Source: Permianibacter sp046297695 (GTDB lineage Bacteria > Pseudomonadota > Gammaproteobacteria > Enterobacterales > Permianibacteraceae). Taken from it: a DNA stretch of 64,000 nt. The translations under genes were made by a program, and so were the position numbers. Positions 25,663 through 34,700 of this stretch are shown here, piece after piece. The notes below the pieces were generated by a model. The model made no database searches. It saw nothing but the letters and a program-made list of their open reading frames with translations, and had not been told where the DNA came from. Position 1 is the stretch's first letter, and each line of letters opens with the position of its first letter. The stretch lies in the NCBI GenBank assembly GCA_046297695.1, contig JBKBHF010000018.1, positions 10,594 to 74,593 of the forward strand, in the 5' to 3' direction.

Positions 25663-26964
25663 ATGGCCGACACCGTGTCACCCGACCCCCGGCAGCCAAC
25701 CGCGATGGCAGAACCTTTCGATCACTCACGCCGCCGGTTCGGCAAATCGCTGGCGACCGTGGCCGGTGCGCTTGCGGTCGGTGGCGCCGCAACCACGCCG
25801 CGAGTGTGGGCCGCCGGTAGCGACAAGCCGGAGAAAACCCGGTTACAGATCGGATTCATACCGCTGACGGACTGCGCCTCGGTCGTGGTCGCCGCGGCGA
25901 TGGGCTTCGACAAAAAATATGGCATCGAGATCGTGCCAAGCAAGGAAGCCTCATGGGCCGCGGTGCGCGACAAGCTGATCAATGGCGAACTGGATGCCGC
26001 GCATGTGCTGTATGGCCTTGTATACGGCGTTCATCTCGGCGTCGGCGGGCCGAAAAAGGACATGGCGGTTCTGATGAGCCTGAATCACAACGGCCAGGCC
26101 ATCACCCTGGCCAACACGCTGCATCAGCGCGGTGTGCGCGATGGTGCCAGCCTGGCCAAACACATCAAAAGCAATCCGCGCGAGTACACCTTCGCGCAGA
26201 CGTTTCCGACTGGCACCCATGCGATGTGGCTGTACTACTACCTTGCCAGCATCGGCGTGCATCCGTTCAACGATGTCAAAACCATAGTCGTGCCGCCGCC
26301 GCAGATGGTGGCCAACATGCGGGTCGGCAACATGGATGGCTTCTGCGTCGGCGAACCGTGGAATGCCCGCGCCATCTTCGACAAGATTGGTTTCACGGTC
26401 ACCACCTCGCAGGCGATCTGGCCGGATCATCCGGAGAAAGTGCTCGGCACCACGGCGGCGTTTGTCCAGCAATACCCAAACAGTGCGCGCGCGCTGACCG
26501 CAGCGCTGCTCGATGCCTCACGCTTTCTCGACGAGCCGCGCAACCGCGCCACGGTAGCCAAACTGATCGCCGGCAAAGCCTACGTCAATGCCCCGGTCGA
26601 GGTGATCGAAGGCCGCTTTCTCGGCCAGTACGACGATGGTATCGGTGGTCGCTGGCAGGATCGCCAGCACATGAAGTTTTTTGCCGACGGCGCGGTCACC
26701 TTTCCGTATCTGTCCGATGGCATGTGGTTCCTGACCCAGTTGCGCCGTTGGGGTCTGCTAAAGGCCGAACCGGATTATCTGGCCGTCGCCAGCCAGATCA
26801 ACCAGCTCGCGCTGTACAAACAAGCTGCCACCGCCGCCAAGGTTGCACTACCGACCGATACTCTGCGCCGCAGCACCTTGCTCGACGGCAAGATCTGGGA
26901 TGGCAAGGAGCCGGCCCGTTACGCTGCCAGTTTTGATCTGGCCGCCACCGGAGTAACGGCATGA
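25663..26964 (+). CDS. nrtA: Nitrate ABC transporter substrate-binding protein
   Basis: A 433-residue periplasmic nitrate/nitrite binding protein of the NrtA/NasF family. The ATG at 25663 has TGGAGA upstream. The N-terminus carries a twin-arginine signal (HSRRRFGKSL followed by a hydrophobic stretch ending near AWA-like ...RVWAAG), then LQIGFIPLTDCASVVVAAAMG, which begins the binding fold. The TFPTGTHAMWLYYYLA region and GNMDGFCVGEPWNA match the ligand pocket area of NrtA. The exported form argues against this being the cytoplasmic sensor NasS. Its stop overlaps nrtB. Confidence 0.92.
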   Translation: MADTVSPDPRQPTAMAEPFDHSRRRFGKSLATVAGALAVGGAATTPRVWAAGSDKPEKTRLQIGFIPLTDCASVVVAAAMGFDKKYGIEIVPSKEASWAAVRDKLINGELDAAHVLYGLVYGVHLGVGGPKKDMAVLMSLNHNGQAITLANTLHQRGVRDGASLAKHIKSNPREYTFAQTFPTGTHAMWLYYYLASIGVHPFNDVKTIVVPPPQMVANMRVGNMDGFCVGEPWNARAIFDKIGFTVTTSQAIWPDHPEKVLGTTAAFVQQYPNSARALTAALLDASRFLDEPRNRATVAKLIAGKAYVNAPVEVIEGRFLGQYDDGIGGRWQDRQHMKFFADGAVTFPYLSDGMWFLTQLRRWGLLKAEPDYLAVASQINQLALYKQAATAAKVALPTDTLRRSTLLDGKIWDGKEPARYAASFDLAATGVTA

Positions 26965-27911
26965 ACACGACGCGACATCTGTCCGCAGTGCCCGATCGCG
27001 CCAGCGCCGCGATGATCAGCCCTTCGCCTCACGACCGTGCGCAGCAACGGCTGGCCGAGCGCCAGCGTGAAATTGCCGAGCGCGCCCAGCTGCTCGCCAA
27101 ACATGAAGCAGCGTTTGCGGCCCGCGCCCAGGCCAATCAGGAACACTTGCGCCGACTCGTCCGTGCGCTGTTGCCGCCGGTGCTCGGTATCGCGTTGTTA
27201 TTGGCGTTGTGGTCATGGCTGGCGCTGCTGCGCCCGGAGCTGCCCGGCCCCGAACAAACCTGGCAGGCCGCACGAGCGCTGTTTGCCGATCCGTTTTACG
27301 ACAACGGCCCGAATGATCAAGGCATCGGCTGGAATATTGCGCACTCGCTGGCGCGGGTCGGCATGGGGTTTGGGCTGGCGGCGGTCATCGGCATTCCGCT
27401 CGGTTTTCTGATTGGCCGCTTCGCTTTTGTCAGCGGCATGTTGGCGCCCATTGTCAGCCTGTTGCGACCGGTATCACCGCTGGCGTGGTTGCCGATCGGC
27501 CTGTTGGTGTTCCAGAAAGCCGATCCCGCTTCCATCTGGGTGATCTTCATTTCCAGCCTGTGGCCGATTTTGCTCAACACCGCGCAAGGCGTGCGCAGCG
27601 TGCCGCAGGATTATCTGAACGTGGCGCGGGTGCTGAACCTGAGCGAATGGAAAGTGTTCACCCGGATTTTGTTTCCGGCCGTGCTACCGCATCTGCTGAC
27701 CGGTATCCGTTTGTCCATCGGCGTCGCCTGGCTGGTGATCGTTGCCGCGGAAATGCTGACCGGTGGCATCGGGCTCGGCTTCTGGGTCTGGGACGAATGG
27801 AACAACCTGAACGTTGCCCACATCATCATCGCGATCTTCATCGTCGGCCTGGTTGGCTTGGCGCTGGAGCAAAGCCTGGTGCTACTGGCGCGGCGTTTTC
27901 AGTATCAGTGA
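26961..27911 (+). CDS. nrtB: Nitrate ABC transporter permease
   Basis: A 316-residue inner-membrane permease of the NrtB/SsuC/TauC type with about six helices and the cytoplasmic EAA-like loop (about residues 215-245, LNVARVLNLSEWKVFTRILF). A charged helical N-terminal extension of about 65 residues (rich in Ala, Glu and Arg) precedes the first helix. ATGA overlap with nrtA; nrtD follows 36 bases on. Confidence 0.93.
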   Translation: MNTTRHLSAVPDRASAAMISPSPHDRAQQRLAERQREIAERAQLLAKHEAAFAARAQANQEHLRRLVRALLPPVLGIALLLALWSWLALLRPELPGPEQTWQAARALFADPFYDNGPNDQGIGWNIAHSLARVGMGFGLAAVIGIPLGFLIGRFAFVSGMLAPIVSLLRPVSPLAWLPIGLLVFQKADPASIWVIFISSLWPILLNTAQGVRSVPQDYLNVARVLNLSEWKVFTRILFPAVLPHLLTGIRLSIGVAWLVIVAAEMLTGGIGLGFWVWDEWNNLNVAHIIIAIFIVGLVGLALEQSLVLLARRFQYQ

Positions 27912-27947
27912 AGCGAAACCCGTTACAAACGCATCGGTGAGACCGTC

Positions 27948-28763
27948 ATGACTCCAGCCAGCCCCAACCGTAATCGCTTTGTCAGTGTCGAGCAGGTCGA
28001 CATGATTTTCAGTGGCCGTCACGGCCGCTTCCACGCCCTGGCCGATGTCTCGTTGACGATCAGCAAAGGTGAATTCGTCAGCTTGATTGGCCATTCCGGT
28101 TGCGGCAAATCGACCTTGTTGAATCTGCTCGCCGGCTTGCAGCTGCCGAGTCGCGGCGTGGTGATTTGCAACAACCGGGAAGTGGCCGGGCCGCGACCGG
28201 AACGGGCCGTGGTGTTCCAGCATCATTCGCTGCTGCCCTGGCTCAGTTGCTTCGACAACGTTCACCTGGCCGTGGAGCGGGTGTTCGGTGCGCGCGAAAA
28301 CAAAGCGCAGCTGCGCGAGCGCACCAACCGTGCGCTGGCACTGGTCGGCCTGACCGCTGCCGCCAGCAAGCTGCCGCAGGAAATTTCCGGTGGCATGAAG
28401 CAGCGCGTCGGCATTGCCCGCGCACTGGCGATGGCGCCGCAAGTACTGCTGATGGATGAACCGTTCGGTGCGCTCGATGCGCTGACCCGCGCGCATTTGC
28501 AGGATGAGTTGCTGGACATTGTCGCTCGCACCGGCACCACCGTGGTGATGGTGACCCACGATGTCGATGAAGCGATTCTGTTGTCGGACCGCGTGGTCAT
28601 GATGACCAACGGCCCGGCCGCGACCATTGGCGAAATACTGTCGGTGCCGCTGCCGCGACCACGCGACCGTCTGGCATTGGCACAGTCGCCGCTGTATCAC
28701 CAGCTACGGGCGCAGCTGCTGGCCTTTCTGTATCAGAAACATCGCCAGCACGAGGTCGCCTGA
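27948..28763 (+). CDS. nrtD: Nitrate ABC transporter ATP-binding protein
   Basis: A 271-residue ABC ATPase. Walker A GHSGCGKSTLLNLLAG, Q loop FQHHSLLPW, signature SGGMKQRVGIARAL, Walker B VLLMDEPFGALD and switch His (VMVTHDVDEA) are all present. It powers nitrate uptake with NrtA and NrtB. Only one ATPase is seen, of the short NrtD type, rather than the NrtC plus NrtD pair of cyanobacteria. Confidence 0.94.
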   Translation: MTPASPNRNRFVSVEQVDMIFSGRHGRFHALADVSLTISKGEFVSLIGHSGCGKSTLLNLLAGLQLPSRGVVICNNREVAGPRPERAVVFQHHSLLPWLSCFDNVHLAVERVFGARENKAQLRERTNRALALVGLTAAASKLPQEISGGMKQRVGIARALAMAPQVLLMDEPFGALDALTRAHLQDELLDIVARTGTTVVMVTHDVDEAILLSDRVVMMTNGPAATIGEILSVPLPRPRDRLALAQSPLYHQLRAQLLAFLYQKHRQHEVA

Positions 28764-29178
28764 GCACTGACTGCTGTTGGCGTTGCGTCAAGCGATCGCG
28801 GGCAGTTGTTCCGCCGCGTTCGCTGCACGGGCACGGCGATATTCACTCAACCAGGCCGGCACCAGGGCCGGTGCCATCGCTTTGGCGTAAACACAACCTT
28901 GCACGGAATCGGCGCCGTGGCGGCGCCTGGCAGCCGAATCGACCGTCCCGCCTTCGTGCCCAAGGCTCGTCCGACCCTCGGGCGAAACGTTCCCCGGCCG
29001 ATGCAGGCCAGGGCCGACGAACCATATAGCAACGCTGGGCTCAGATCATCTGACTGGCGTCTCGCCCGAACTGATCTAAGCTCAACGATGCTGGCCGGAT
29101 TTTCGGGACGCGCGTGCTGCATCGCACAAGCAACCTGACCGACTCAGCCGCGCTGACAAGGGGGCTTGAGGTTCGAGC
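28764..29178. other. Intergenic region without a recognised gene
   Basis: A 415-base gap between nrtD and the next + strand gene. A minus-strand frame (28788-28904, from a GTG, 38 codons) ends with a plausible Ala/Arg-rich peptide but has no ribosome site or family match. GC-rich inverted repeats such as GGCGCC pairs near 28912-28937 are present. No clear promoter or terminator was found. Confidence 0.4.
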
Positions 29179-30318
29179 ATGAGCACCGAAATGGACGACA
29201 TCTTCTTCACCGATCTGCCAGCCGCTGGCGCGAGCAAGCACCAAACCAGCCAACCCGAGCGACTGGTGGGTTATGCCGGCGAACTGCCGGCGACCATGCG
29301 CAGCGCGCTGCTGACAGCGTTTGCCGACGCGCAACTGGAGCTGCGTGACGAGATCTCCGCCGAGACCCGGTTCGCGCTCTTGCCCGGCACGGCCGAGCGC
29401 CCGTTTCATTGGCCGAGCGATCACCAGGGCGGACCGGCGCTGTATTTCCAGCCGGGCGAAGAATGCCCGCCCGCCAGCGCCGATCTGACCATCAACTTTC
29501 TGGAGAGCACCAGCGGTGCCGCCATCGCCCAGCGCATCCGGCAAACCGTCGCCGGCTTCGAACAATTGCGCCGCCTGCAACAACAGGTCACCGACTCCAC
29601 CCAGGTCGCCCTGCATGCGATGAGCCTGAATGCCGAGCTGGGCCGCATTCTGGAGTTCGTCGAGAAGAGTTATGAATGCACGGATGAAGCCGCAGTAGCG
29701 CAGGCGGCGCTGCACTGTTTGAACAGCATGCAGATGGACTGCGTGCTCCGTTTTGTCAGCACCGGCAGCAATCATCATTACAGCAACGGCGCCGAGCCCA
29801 GCGCGGCCGAGCAGCAATTGCTCACCGACAGCCGGGGCCGTGGCCGCATCGTCGACGACGGCGCGGTGAGTCTGTTTCACTATCCGCGGGTGTCCGCGTT
29901 GATCCGCAACATGCCGCTGAACGATCTCCAGCGTTACGGCGTGCTAAAGGATCATCTGTGCCTGCTGTTCAATGGTCTGGAAGCGCGCGCAGCCGCGCTG
30001 CACACCGAGCAGCTGGCCAACAAGCGTGCCCACCGCAGCCTGATGACCGCAAAAGTCATTCACGGCATTCTCGCCGACATGGACGAATACAAACGCGCCT
30101 TCACCCAGCGCAGCAGCGAAATTCTGGAAAACCTGCTGCTGGATCTGCGCACCGCGCTGGCCGAGCTGGCTCTGAATGAAGCCGAGGAAGACCAATTACA
30201 GACCTTGGTGGAAACCGCCAACACCGCTTTTGCCGAACTGTTCGCCGAAGCAGAACAGCGCGACAAGGTATTCAACGAAATCCTCGGCAAGCTGACCGTA
30301 CTGCTGCAAGCCGAATGA
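29179..30318 (+). CDS. GAF-like/coiled-coil protein of unknown function
   Basis: A 379-residue soluble protein. Residues about 120-280 look like a GAF-type fold, with FNYP-like and KDHL segments (SLFHYPRVSALIRNMPL, YGVLKDHLCLLFNGLEAR) that I recall from the output part of some gammaproteobacterial receiver proteins. Here no receiver domain is present. The C-terminal about 100 residues are helical and probably coiled-coil (NLLLDLRTALAELALNEAEED). It lies between the nrt operon and pldA; no operon partner suggests a role. A signalling adaptor is inference. Confidence 0.7.
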   Translation: MSTEMDDIFFTDLPAAGASKHQTSQPERLVGYAGELPATMRSALLTAFADAQLELRDEISAETRFALLPGTAERPFHWPSDHQGGPALYFQPGEECPPASADLTINFLESTSGAAIAQRIRQTVAGFEQLRRLQQQVTDSTQVALHAMSLNAELGRILEFVEKSYECTDEAAVAQAALHCLNSMQMDCVLRFVSTGSNHHYSNGAEPSAAEQQLLTDSRGRGRIVDDGAVSLFHYPRVSALIRNMPLNDLQRYGVLKDHLCLLFNGLEARAAALHTEQLANKRAHRSLMTAKVIHGILADMDEYKRAFTQRSSEILENLLLDLRTALAELALNEAEEDQLQTLVETANTAFAELFAEAEQRDKVFNEILGKLTVLLQAE

Positions 30319-30457
30319 GTTCGGCATCGTCCCGACGCGTTCGGGTCTACTGCCGACCAGATCGTTCTCACGCCGGGAACCGGCGGCAGCCCATCCGAAC
30401 GCCAGCGCTAAGCGGAAGCACAACCGGCCGGTCAAGCAAGGGACGGTGACGTTTCGA

Positions 30458-31441
30458 TTACTGCGGCCGCAGCGTCACGCCAATGGCGATGCGATTTTCA
30501 GCGTTGTTGTAATCGATCAGGCTTTCGCCGTAACCGCTGAACAGGTAGACATACCAGCTGGTTTGTTCGGAGCCGGTCGGAAAACTCCAACTGAGCTCGA
30601 TGGCGCCTTTGCCGGTTTCGAGGTTGCCACGCACCATGCCGTTGAACAGGTGCCGACAGACATTGCCGTCGAGGCAACGCCGGTAGCGCAGCTCGGCGTC
30701 ACCGTAGTAGTCATCGATATCGGGGTTGTCGTCGCCTTCGGCTTCGAGCGGATCGTCTTTCTTCTTTTCCGGCAGCCGGTACCAGGCTTTCAGCCAGATC
30801 ACGTCGTCATCGCCTTCATGAAACATGGCGCCGTAGACTTTGTTCCAGCTGCGCGACTCCGGCACCCGCTTGCCATTGGATTCGTGCTCGATGCCGACAT
30901 CGAATCCCCACTGGCGGGACAGCCAGTTGCCGGGCTGAAATCGTGCGAACAGTTCCGGGTTGTAATTGGTCTCGCGAAACGGCGCCGATTCTTCGCTGTC
31001 ATAAGCCTGCCAGAACGAGCGCTGGGTGTAGCCGAAAAACAGCGGTCCGCGCAGGATGCGCGCCTTGAAACTCAGCTGGAACACCGTTTCGCTTTCGCGG
31101 CCGGTGAAGCGCTCGTTGTAGGTGAACGGCGCAATGAACATGTCCTTGTGAAACGACACACCGCTCTTGCTGTCGATGAATTGCAGCAGCGCGTGTCGCT
31201 GTGACTCGACAACATCATCCGCTGCCTCGACAGCGGTGGCGGCGTCGGCTGCCTCGATTGCCTCGGTAGCCGGCGGTTCACCGGTCGCTGGTTGCTCGGC
31301 ATTTTCGGGTTCAGCCTGCACTGCCGCCAGGTTCAGGTCTGCTGTCGCCTGCCCGCGTTCCGGCGTTTGCGCCATCACCACCGACGCGGCACAGAGCAGC
31401 ACCACCACCAAAATGAGTGCTCGTCGCATACTGCTGTTCAT
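30458..31441 (-). CDS. pldA: Outer-membrane phospholipase A (OMPLA)
   Basis: A 327-residue outer-membrane phospholipase that hydrolyses lipids misplaced in the outer leaflet. The ATG at 31441 has AGGA seven bases upstream and yields a signal peptide ending near VVMA. The beta-barrel begins about residue 95. The active-site His and Ser are in VGIEHESNGKR, followed by the Asn region SRSWNKVY. The last strand ends in an aromatic/hydrophobic pattern near the C-terminus. An acidic Ala/Glu-rich linker (about 28-80) between signal and barrel is longer than in E. coli PldA. Confidence 0.92.
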   Translation of the reverse strand: MNSSMRRALILVVVLLCAASVVMAQTPERGQATADLNLAAVQAEPENAEQPATGEPPATEAIEAADAATAVEAADDVVESQRHALLQFIDSKSGVSFHKDMFIAPFTYNERFTGRESETVFQLSFKARILRGPLFFGYTQRSFWQAYDSEESAPFRETNYNPELFARFQPGNWLSRQWGFDVGIEHESNGKRVPESRSWNKVYGAMFHEGDDDVIWLKAWYRLPEKKKDDPLEAEGDDNPDIDDYYGDAELRYRRCLDGNVCRHLFNGMVRGNLETGKGAIELSWSFPTGSEQTSWYVYLFSGYGESLIDYNNAENRIAIGVTLRPQ

Positions 31442-31515
31442 GTTGTTGTTCCTGCTTTTTATTGATTGTGGCCGCTCCGGCGCGAACGTCCGCAGCAGGT
31501 GCAAATGCGCGGCAC

Positions 31516-32490
31516 TCAAGCACGCCGAATCGGAAAGCTGATCACCTCGTCGATATGCGTAGCGCCGAGTGCAAGCATGACCAAGCGATCGACGCCGAGC
31601 GCCACGCCGGCGCAATCCGGCAAGCCTGCTGCCAGCGCCTGCAGCAAGGCTTCATCGATGACCCCTGCCGGCAAGCCACGGGCAACGCGGGCGGCGTTGT
31701 CGGCGGTGAAGCGCCGCCGCTGCTCGTCGGCATCGGCGAGTTCATGAAAACCGTTGGCGAGCTCGATGCCGTTGACATAGACCTCGAACCGGGAAGCCAC
31801 CGCCGGCGTTTCCGCCCGGATGCGGGCCAGCGCGGCCTGCGTCGCTGGAAAATCGAACACAAAACAAGGCCGCTCGCCACCGAGCTGAGGCTCGATGCAC
31901 ACGGAGAACAACAGCTGCAGCATGGCATCGCGGTCAAGCTCGCTACCGGTGTAGTGGGCGCGCGTGCGGCACAGCTGCACCAGCTCGGCATCGCTCACCG
32001 TGTGCGGATCAATGGCAAGACTTTGTTGAAACGCCGCCCCATACGACAGGCGCTCGCCCGCCGCGCAGCCCAGCACCTGCTGCAGCAGCGCATCGACCTC
32101 GGCCATCAGCTGATGATGATCGAAACCGAGCCGGTACCATTCCAGCATGGTGAATTCCGGATTGTGGTAGCGCCCGGATTCGTCATCACGAAACACTTTG
32201 CAGATTTGGTAAATGTCACCGTAGCCCGCGCACAGCAGCCGCTTCATCGGAAACTCGGGGGAGGTGTGCAGAAACAGCCGGCGACCGGCCGCACCAGTGC
32301 CCGGTTCGCGCCAGCGCGTTTCCAGAAAGCCCAGCTGCAGATCGGTGATGCTGGCGGCCGACAGCACCGGCGTTTCCACTTCGAGCACCTGACGCTCGGC
32401 AAAGAACTGGCGGATGCTGGCGAGTACGGCGGCGCGGCGACGGAGCTGCATCAGACTGGCAGCAGGCTGCCAGGAAAGCGGCGTGGTCAT
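31516..32490 (-). CDS. epmA: EF-P--(R)-beta-lysine ligase
   Basis: A 324-residue lysyl-tRNA-synthetase-like enzyme (GenX/PoxA) without an anticodon-binding domain. It attaches beta-lysine to EF-P Lys34. Class II motifs are visible: motif 2 in VFRDDESGRYHNPEFTMLEWYR and motif 3 in GLPDCAGVALGVDRLVML. The start at 32490 (MTTPLSW) fits family length; the upstream frame overlaps the GGDEF gene. It lies 35 bases downstream of that gene on the same strand. Confidence 0.94.
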   Translation of the reverse strand: MTTPLSWQPAASLMQLRRRAAVLASIRQFFAERQVLEVETPVLSAASITDLQLGFLETRWREPGTGAAGRRLFLHTSPEFPMKRLLCAGYGDIYQICKVFRDDESGRYHNPEFTMLEWYRLGFDHHQLMAEVDALLQQVLGCAAGERLSYGAAFQQSLAIDPHTVSDAELVQLCRTRAHYTGSELDRDAMLQLLFSVCIEPQLGGERPCFVFDFPATQAALARIRAETPAVASRFEVYVNGIELANGFHELADADEQRRRFTADNAARVARGLPAGVIDEALLQALAAGLPDCAGVALGVDRLVMLALGATHIDEVISFPIRRA

Positions 32491-32525
32491 GGTGGCAACA
32501 AATGGCTGACGACGAAGGTTGGCGA

Positions 32526-34145
32526 TTATATCGGAGTGTCTGCTGCCGGGCCGACAATCCGGTTGCGGCCGGCGGATTTGGCGGCGTACAGGCGCTCGTC
32601 CATTTCGGCAAGCCAGACGGTGGCCGATTGCTCGCGCCATTCGCTGATGCCGGCACTGAACGTCACATGCAGCCTGCCGCTGACGCCGATGAAGTCAAAA
32701 CTGCTGAATTGTTCGCGGATATCGTCGAGCAAGGCCCAGGCGGTGGTGAGATCGGTTTCCGGCAGCACCACCAGAAATTCCTCGCCACCGAGCCGGCCGA
32801 TCAGATCGGATTTGCGCAGCCGTTGCCGCAGCAACTGCGTCAGACCTTTCAGCACCGTGTCGCCGACCTGATGACCCTGGCTGTCATTGACCTGCTTGAA
32901 CCGATCGATATCGATCACGGCGGCACTGAGCGGCACATTGAGCCGGCGCGCTCGGGCAAACTCGCGCTCGACGCCGGCCATCAGTGCGCGTCGGTTCATG
33001 ACATGCGTCAAGGGATCGGTCAGCATGGCGTTGCGCAGTTCGCGATAACGGCGGGCGCGGATCTGCACCGACTCGATGAGGTGCGCCGGTTGAATGGGTT
33101 TGACCAGGAAATCGTCGCCGCCATCACGCATGGCACCGAGCTGGACGGCGCGGTTGGCTTCCGAGGACAGGAACACCAATGGCACCCCGAGCGACTGATT
33201 GTCCATCCGCAATGCACGCGCGATGTCGGGCCCGTCCCAGCCGGGCATGTAGAGATCGAGCAAAATTAGCTCCGGCGCGAAATCCTGCACCACGATATCG
33301 ACCCGCAGCACGTCCGAACAAGTCTCGACTTTCATGCCGGCGCTGCGCAGCACCGCGGCATGGTAACTGGCGACACTCACGTCATCGTCAACGATCAAGA
33401 CCCGGTACGGTGCGGCTTGCTGATCGAATTCCGGCCGCTCCAGCACTTCGAGCAGATCCGGCAGGTTGAGTGGCTTGGCCAGCACCGCACGCGCGCCCAG
33501 TTTCGCCGCTTGCAGGCGCAGCGTGAAATCACGGCGGGTGGACACCAGCACCAGCACATGGCGCTGCCAATCAATGGCGGTTTCGGCACGGAACAGCGGG
33601 CATTCGAACGGCAATTCGGCCTGGCAGTCGACGATCACCAGAAACGCCTGGTCCGATCGCTCAGCGAGCAGCTGCCTCGGCGTTGCCGGGTCCGAGGCAC
33701 AATGTACCTGCAACTGAAATTTCTGTAACTGGCTGAGCAGTTCACTGCTGTGTTGGCCCTCTGCAGCCAGATAGATCAACTCGCCTGGCACGCTCTTCGG
33801 CATGACCGCCACCGGCGCCGTCGCCGGCACCGCCGGCGTCAACTGGACATGTGCCATCATGCTACGCAGCTGGGCCTGAAATTCCAGCGCCGCCGGCAGC
33901 GCCCCGTCGCGCAGCTGTTGTTCCAGTTGCCGGGCCAGCTGGCTGATGTGCGGAAAACCAAAGGTGCCGCCGGCACCGACCAGCGAATGCAAGGCGCGCT
34001 GCAATTCGCTGCGGGCGGCGGCATCGCCGGCGCTGGCACGGGCAAAGGTTTCGCTGAGCACATTGCAGCGCGCCGGCAACTGCCGGGCGAATTGTTCGCG
34101 AAACGCCTGCAGTTGTTGTTCCGGCGTCAGGGCCATGGCTGTCAT
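32526..34145 (-). CDS. HPt-receiver-receiver-GGDEF diguanylate cyclase
   Basis: A 539-residue signalling protein (ATG at 34145; a GTG one codon earlier is possible). Order: N-terminal HPt-like domain with phospho-His in LHSLVGAGGTFGF (about residue 65), a receiver-like domain about 120-235 without clear acidic-pocket residues (pseudo-receiver), a canonical receiver about 245-365 (VLIVDDDVSVASYH, phospho-Asp in LILLDLYMPGWDG), then GGDEF about 370-535 with an intact GGEEF active site. It should make cyclic di-GMP under phosphorelay control. The single-domain receiver gene is just upstream and epmA downstream. Confidence 0.9.
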   Translation of the reverse strand: MTAMALTPEQQLQAFREQFARQLPARCNVLSETFARASAGDAAARSELQRALHSLVGAGGTFGFPHISQLARQLEQQLRDGALPAALEFQAQLRSMMAHVQLTPAVPATAPVAVMPKSVPGELIYLAAEGQHSSELLSQLQKFQLQVHCASDPATPRQLLAERSDQAFLVIVDCQAELPFECPLFRAETAIDWQRHVLVLVSTRRDFTLRLQAAKLGARAVLAKPLNLPDLLEVLERPEFDQQAAPYRVLIVDDDVSVASYHAAVLRSAGMKVETCSDVLRVDIVVQDFAPELILLDLYMPGWDGPDIARALRMDNQSLGVPLVFLSSEANRAVQLGAMRDGGDDFLVKPIQPAHLIESVQIRARRYRELRNAMLTDPLTHVMNRRALMAGVEREFARARRLNVPLSAAVIDIDRFKQVNDSQGHQVGDTVLKGLTQLLRQRLRKSDLIGRLGGEEFLVVLPETDLTTAWALLDDIREQFSSFDFIGVSGRLHVTFSAGISEWREQSATVWLAEMDERLYAAKSAGRNRIVGPAADTPI

Positions 34146-34158
34146 CACTCGTTACCTT

Positions 34159-34566
34159 TCAACTCGGGTCGGCGCTGGCGAGCCGCCAGGCCTGCCAGTG
34201 TTGGCGCAATTCGGCCGCAAGCTGCATCGGATCGAACGGTTTGGATACCACGGCGATCGCGCCTTGTTGCTGCAGCGCGGCGATTTCCTGTGGCTGGGCT
34301 TTCGCGGTCATGAAGATGGCCGGCACATTGCGCAGCGGCGCTTGCTCGCGCAGCAGACGCAAGGTGCCGGGGCCGTCGAGGCCGGGCATCATCACATCCA
34401 GCACCAGCAGTTGCGGCTGCAGGTCGGCGGCGCGGGCAATCGCTTCCTGACCGGAGCTGAACACCGTCACCTGCATGCCGCCGATGGACTCCAGCGCAAT
34501 GCGGACAATCGCCTGAATATCGGGCTCGTCCTCGACATACACCACTCGGGTCAACTCATCCGACAT
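34159..34566 (-). CDS. Single-domain response regulator
   Basis: A 135-residue CheY-like receiver. It begins VVYVEDEPDIQAIVRIAL (acidic pair in EDEPD), has phospho-Asp in LLVLDVMMPGLDGPG, the Thr in FMTAKA and the Lys in VVSKPFDP. There is no output domain. Thirteen bases separate it from the HPt-GGDEF gene, so the two form one unit. It is divergent from the MASE1/CHASE histidine kinase gene, a likely partner. Confidence 0.92.
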   Translation of the reverse strand: MSDELTRVVYVEDEPDIQAIVRIALESIGGMQVTVFSSGQEAIARAADLQPQLLVLDVMMPGLDGPGTLRLLREQAPLRNVPAIFMTAKAQPQEIAALQQQGAIAVVSKPFDPMQLAAELRQHWQAWRLASADPS

Positions 34567-34700
34567 GACTTGCGGTTTCCTTGGCTCAGGGCAGGAGCTC
34601 GGTGCGTGCGGGCAGCACGAGCGGCAGACCGTTTCAGAATAGTCGAGCGCAGACGTTCGTGCCGACACCGGCGCCAGTCTGTACTAGGCTTGATGAACCC

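Noticed and set aside
28788..28904. 38-codon minus-strand frame (from GTG) in the gap after nrtD
   Set aside because: The peptide looks protein-like (Ala/Arg-rich helix) but has no ribosome site, no family match and is convergent with nrtD; listed only as gap content.
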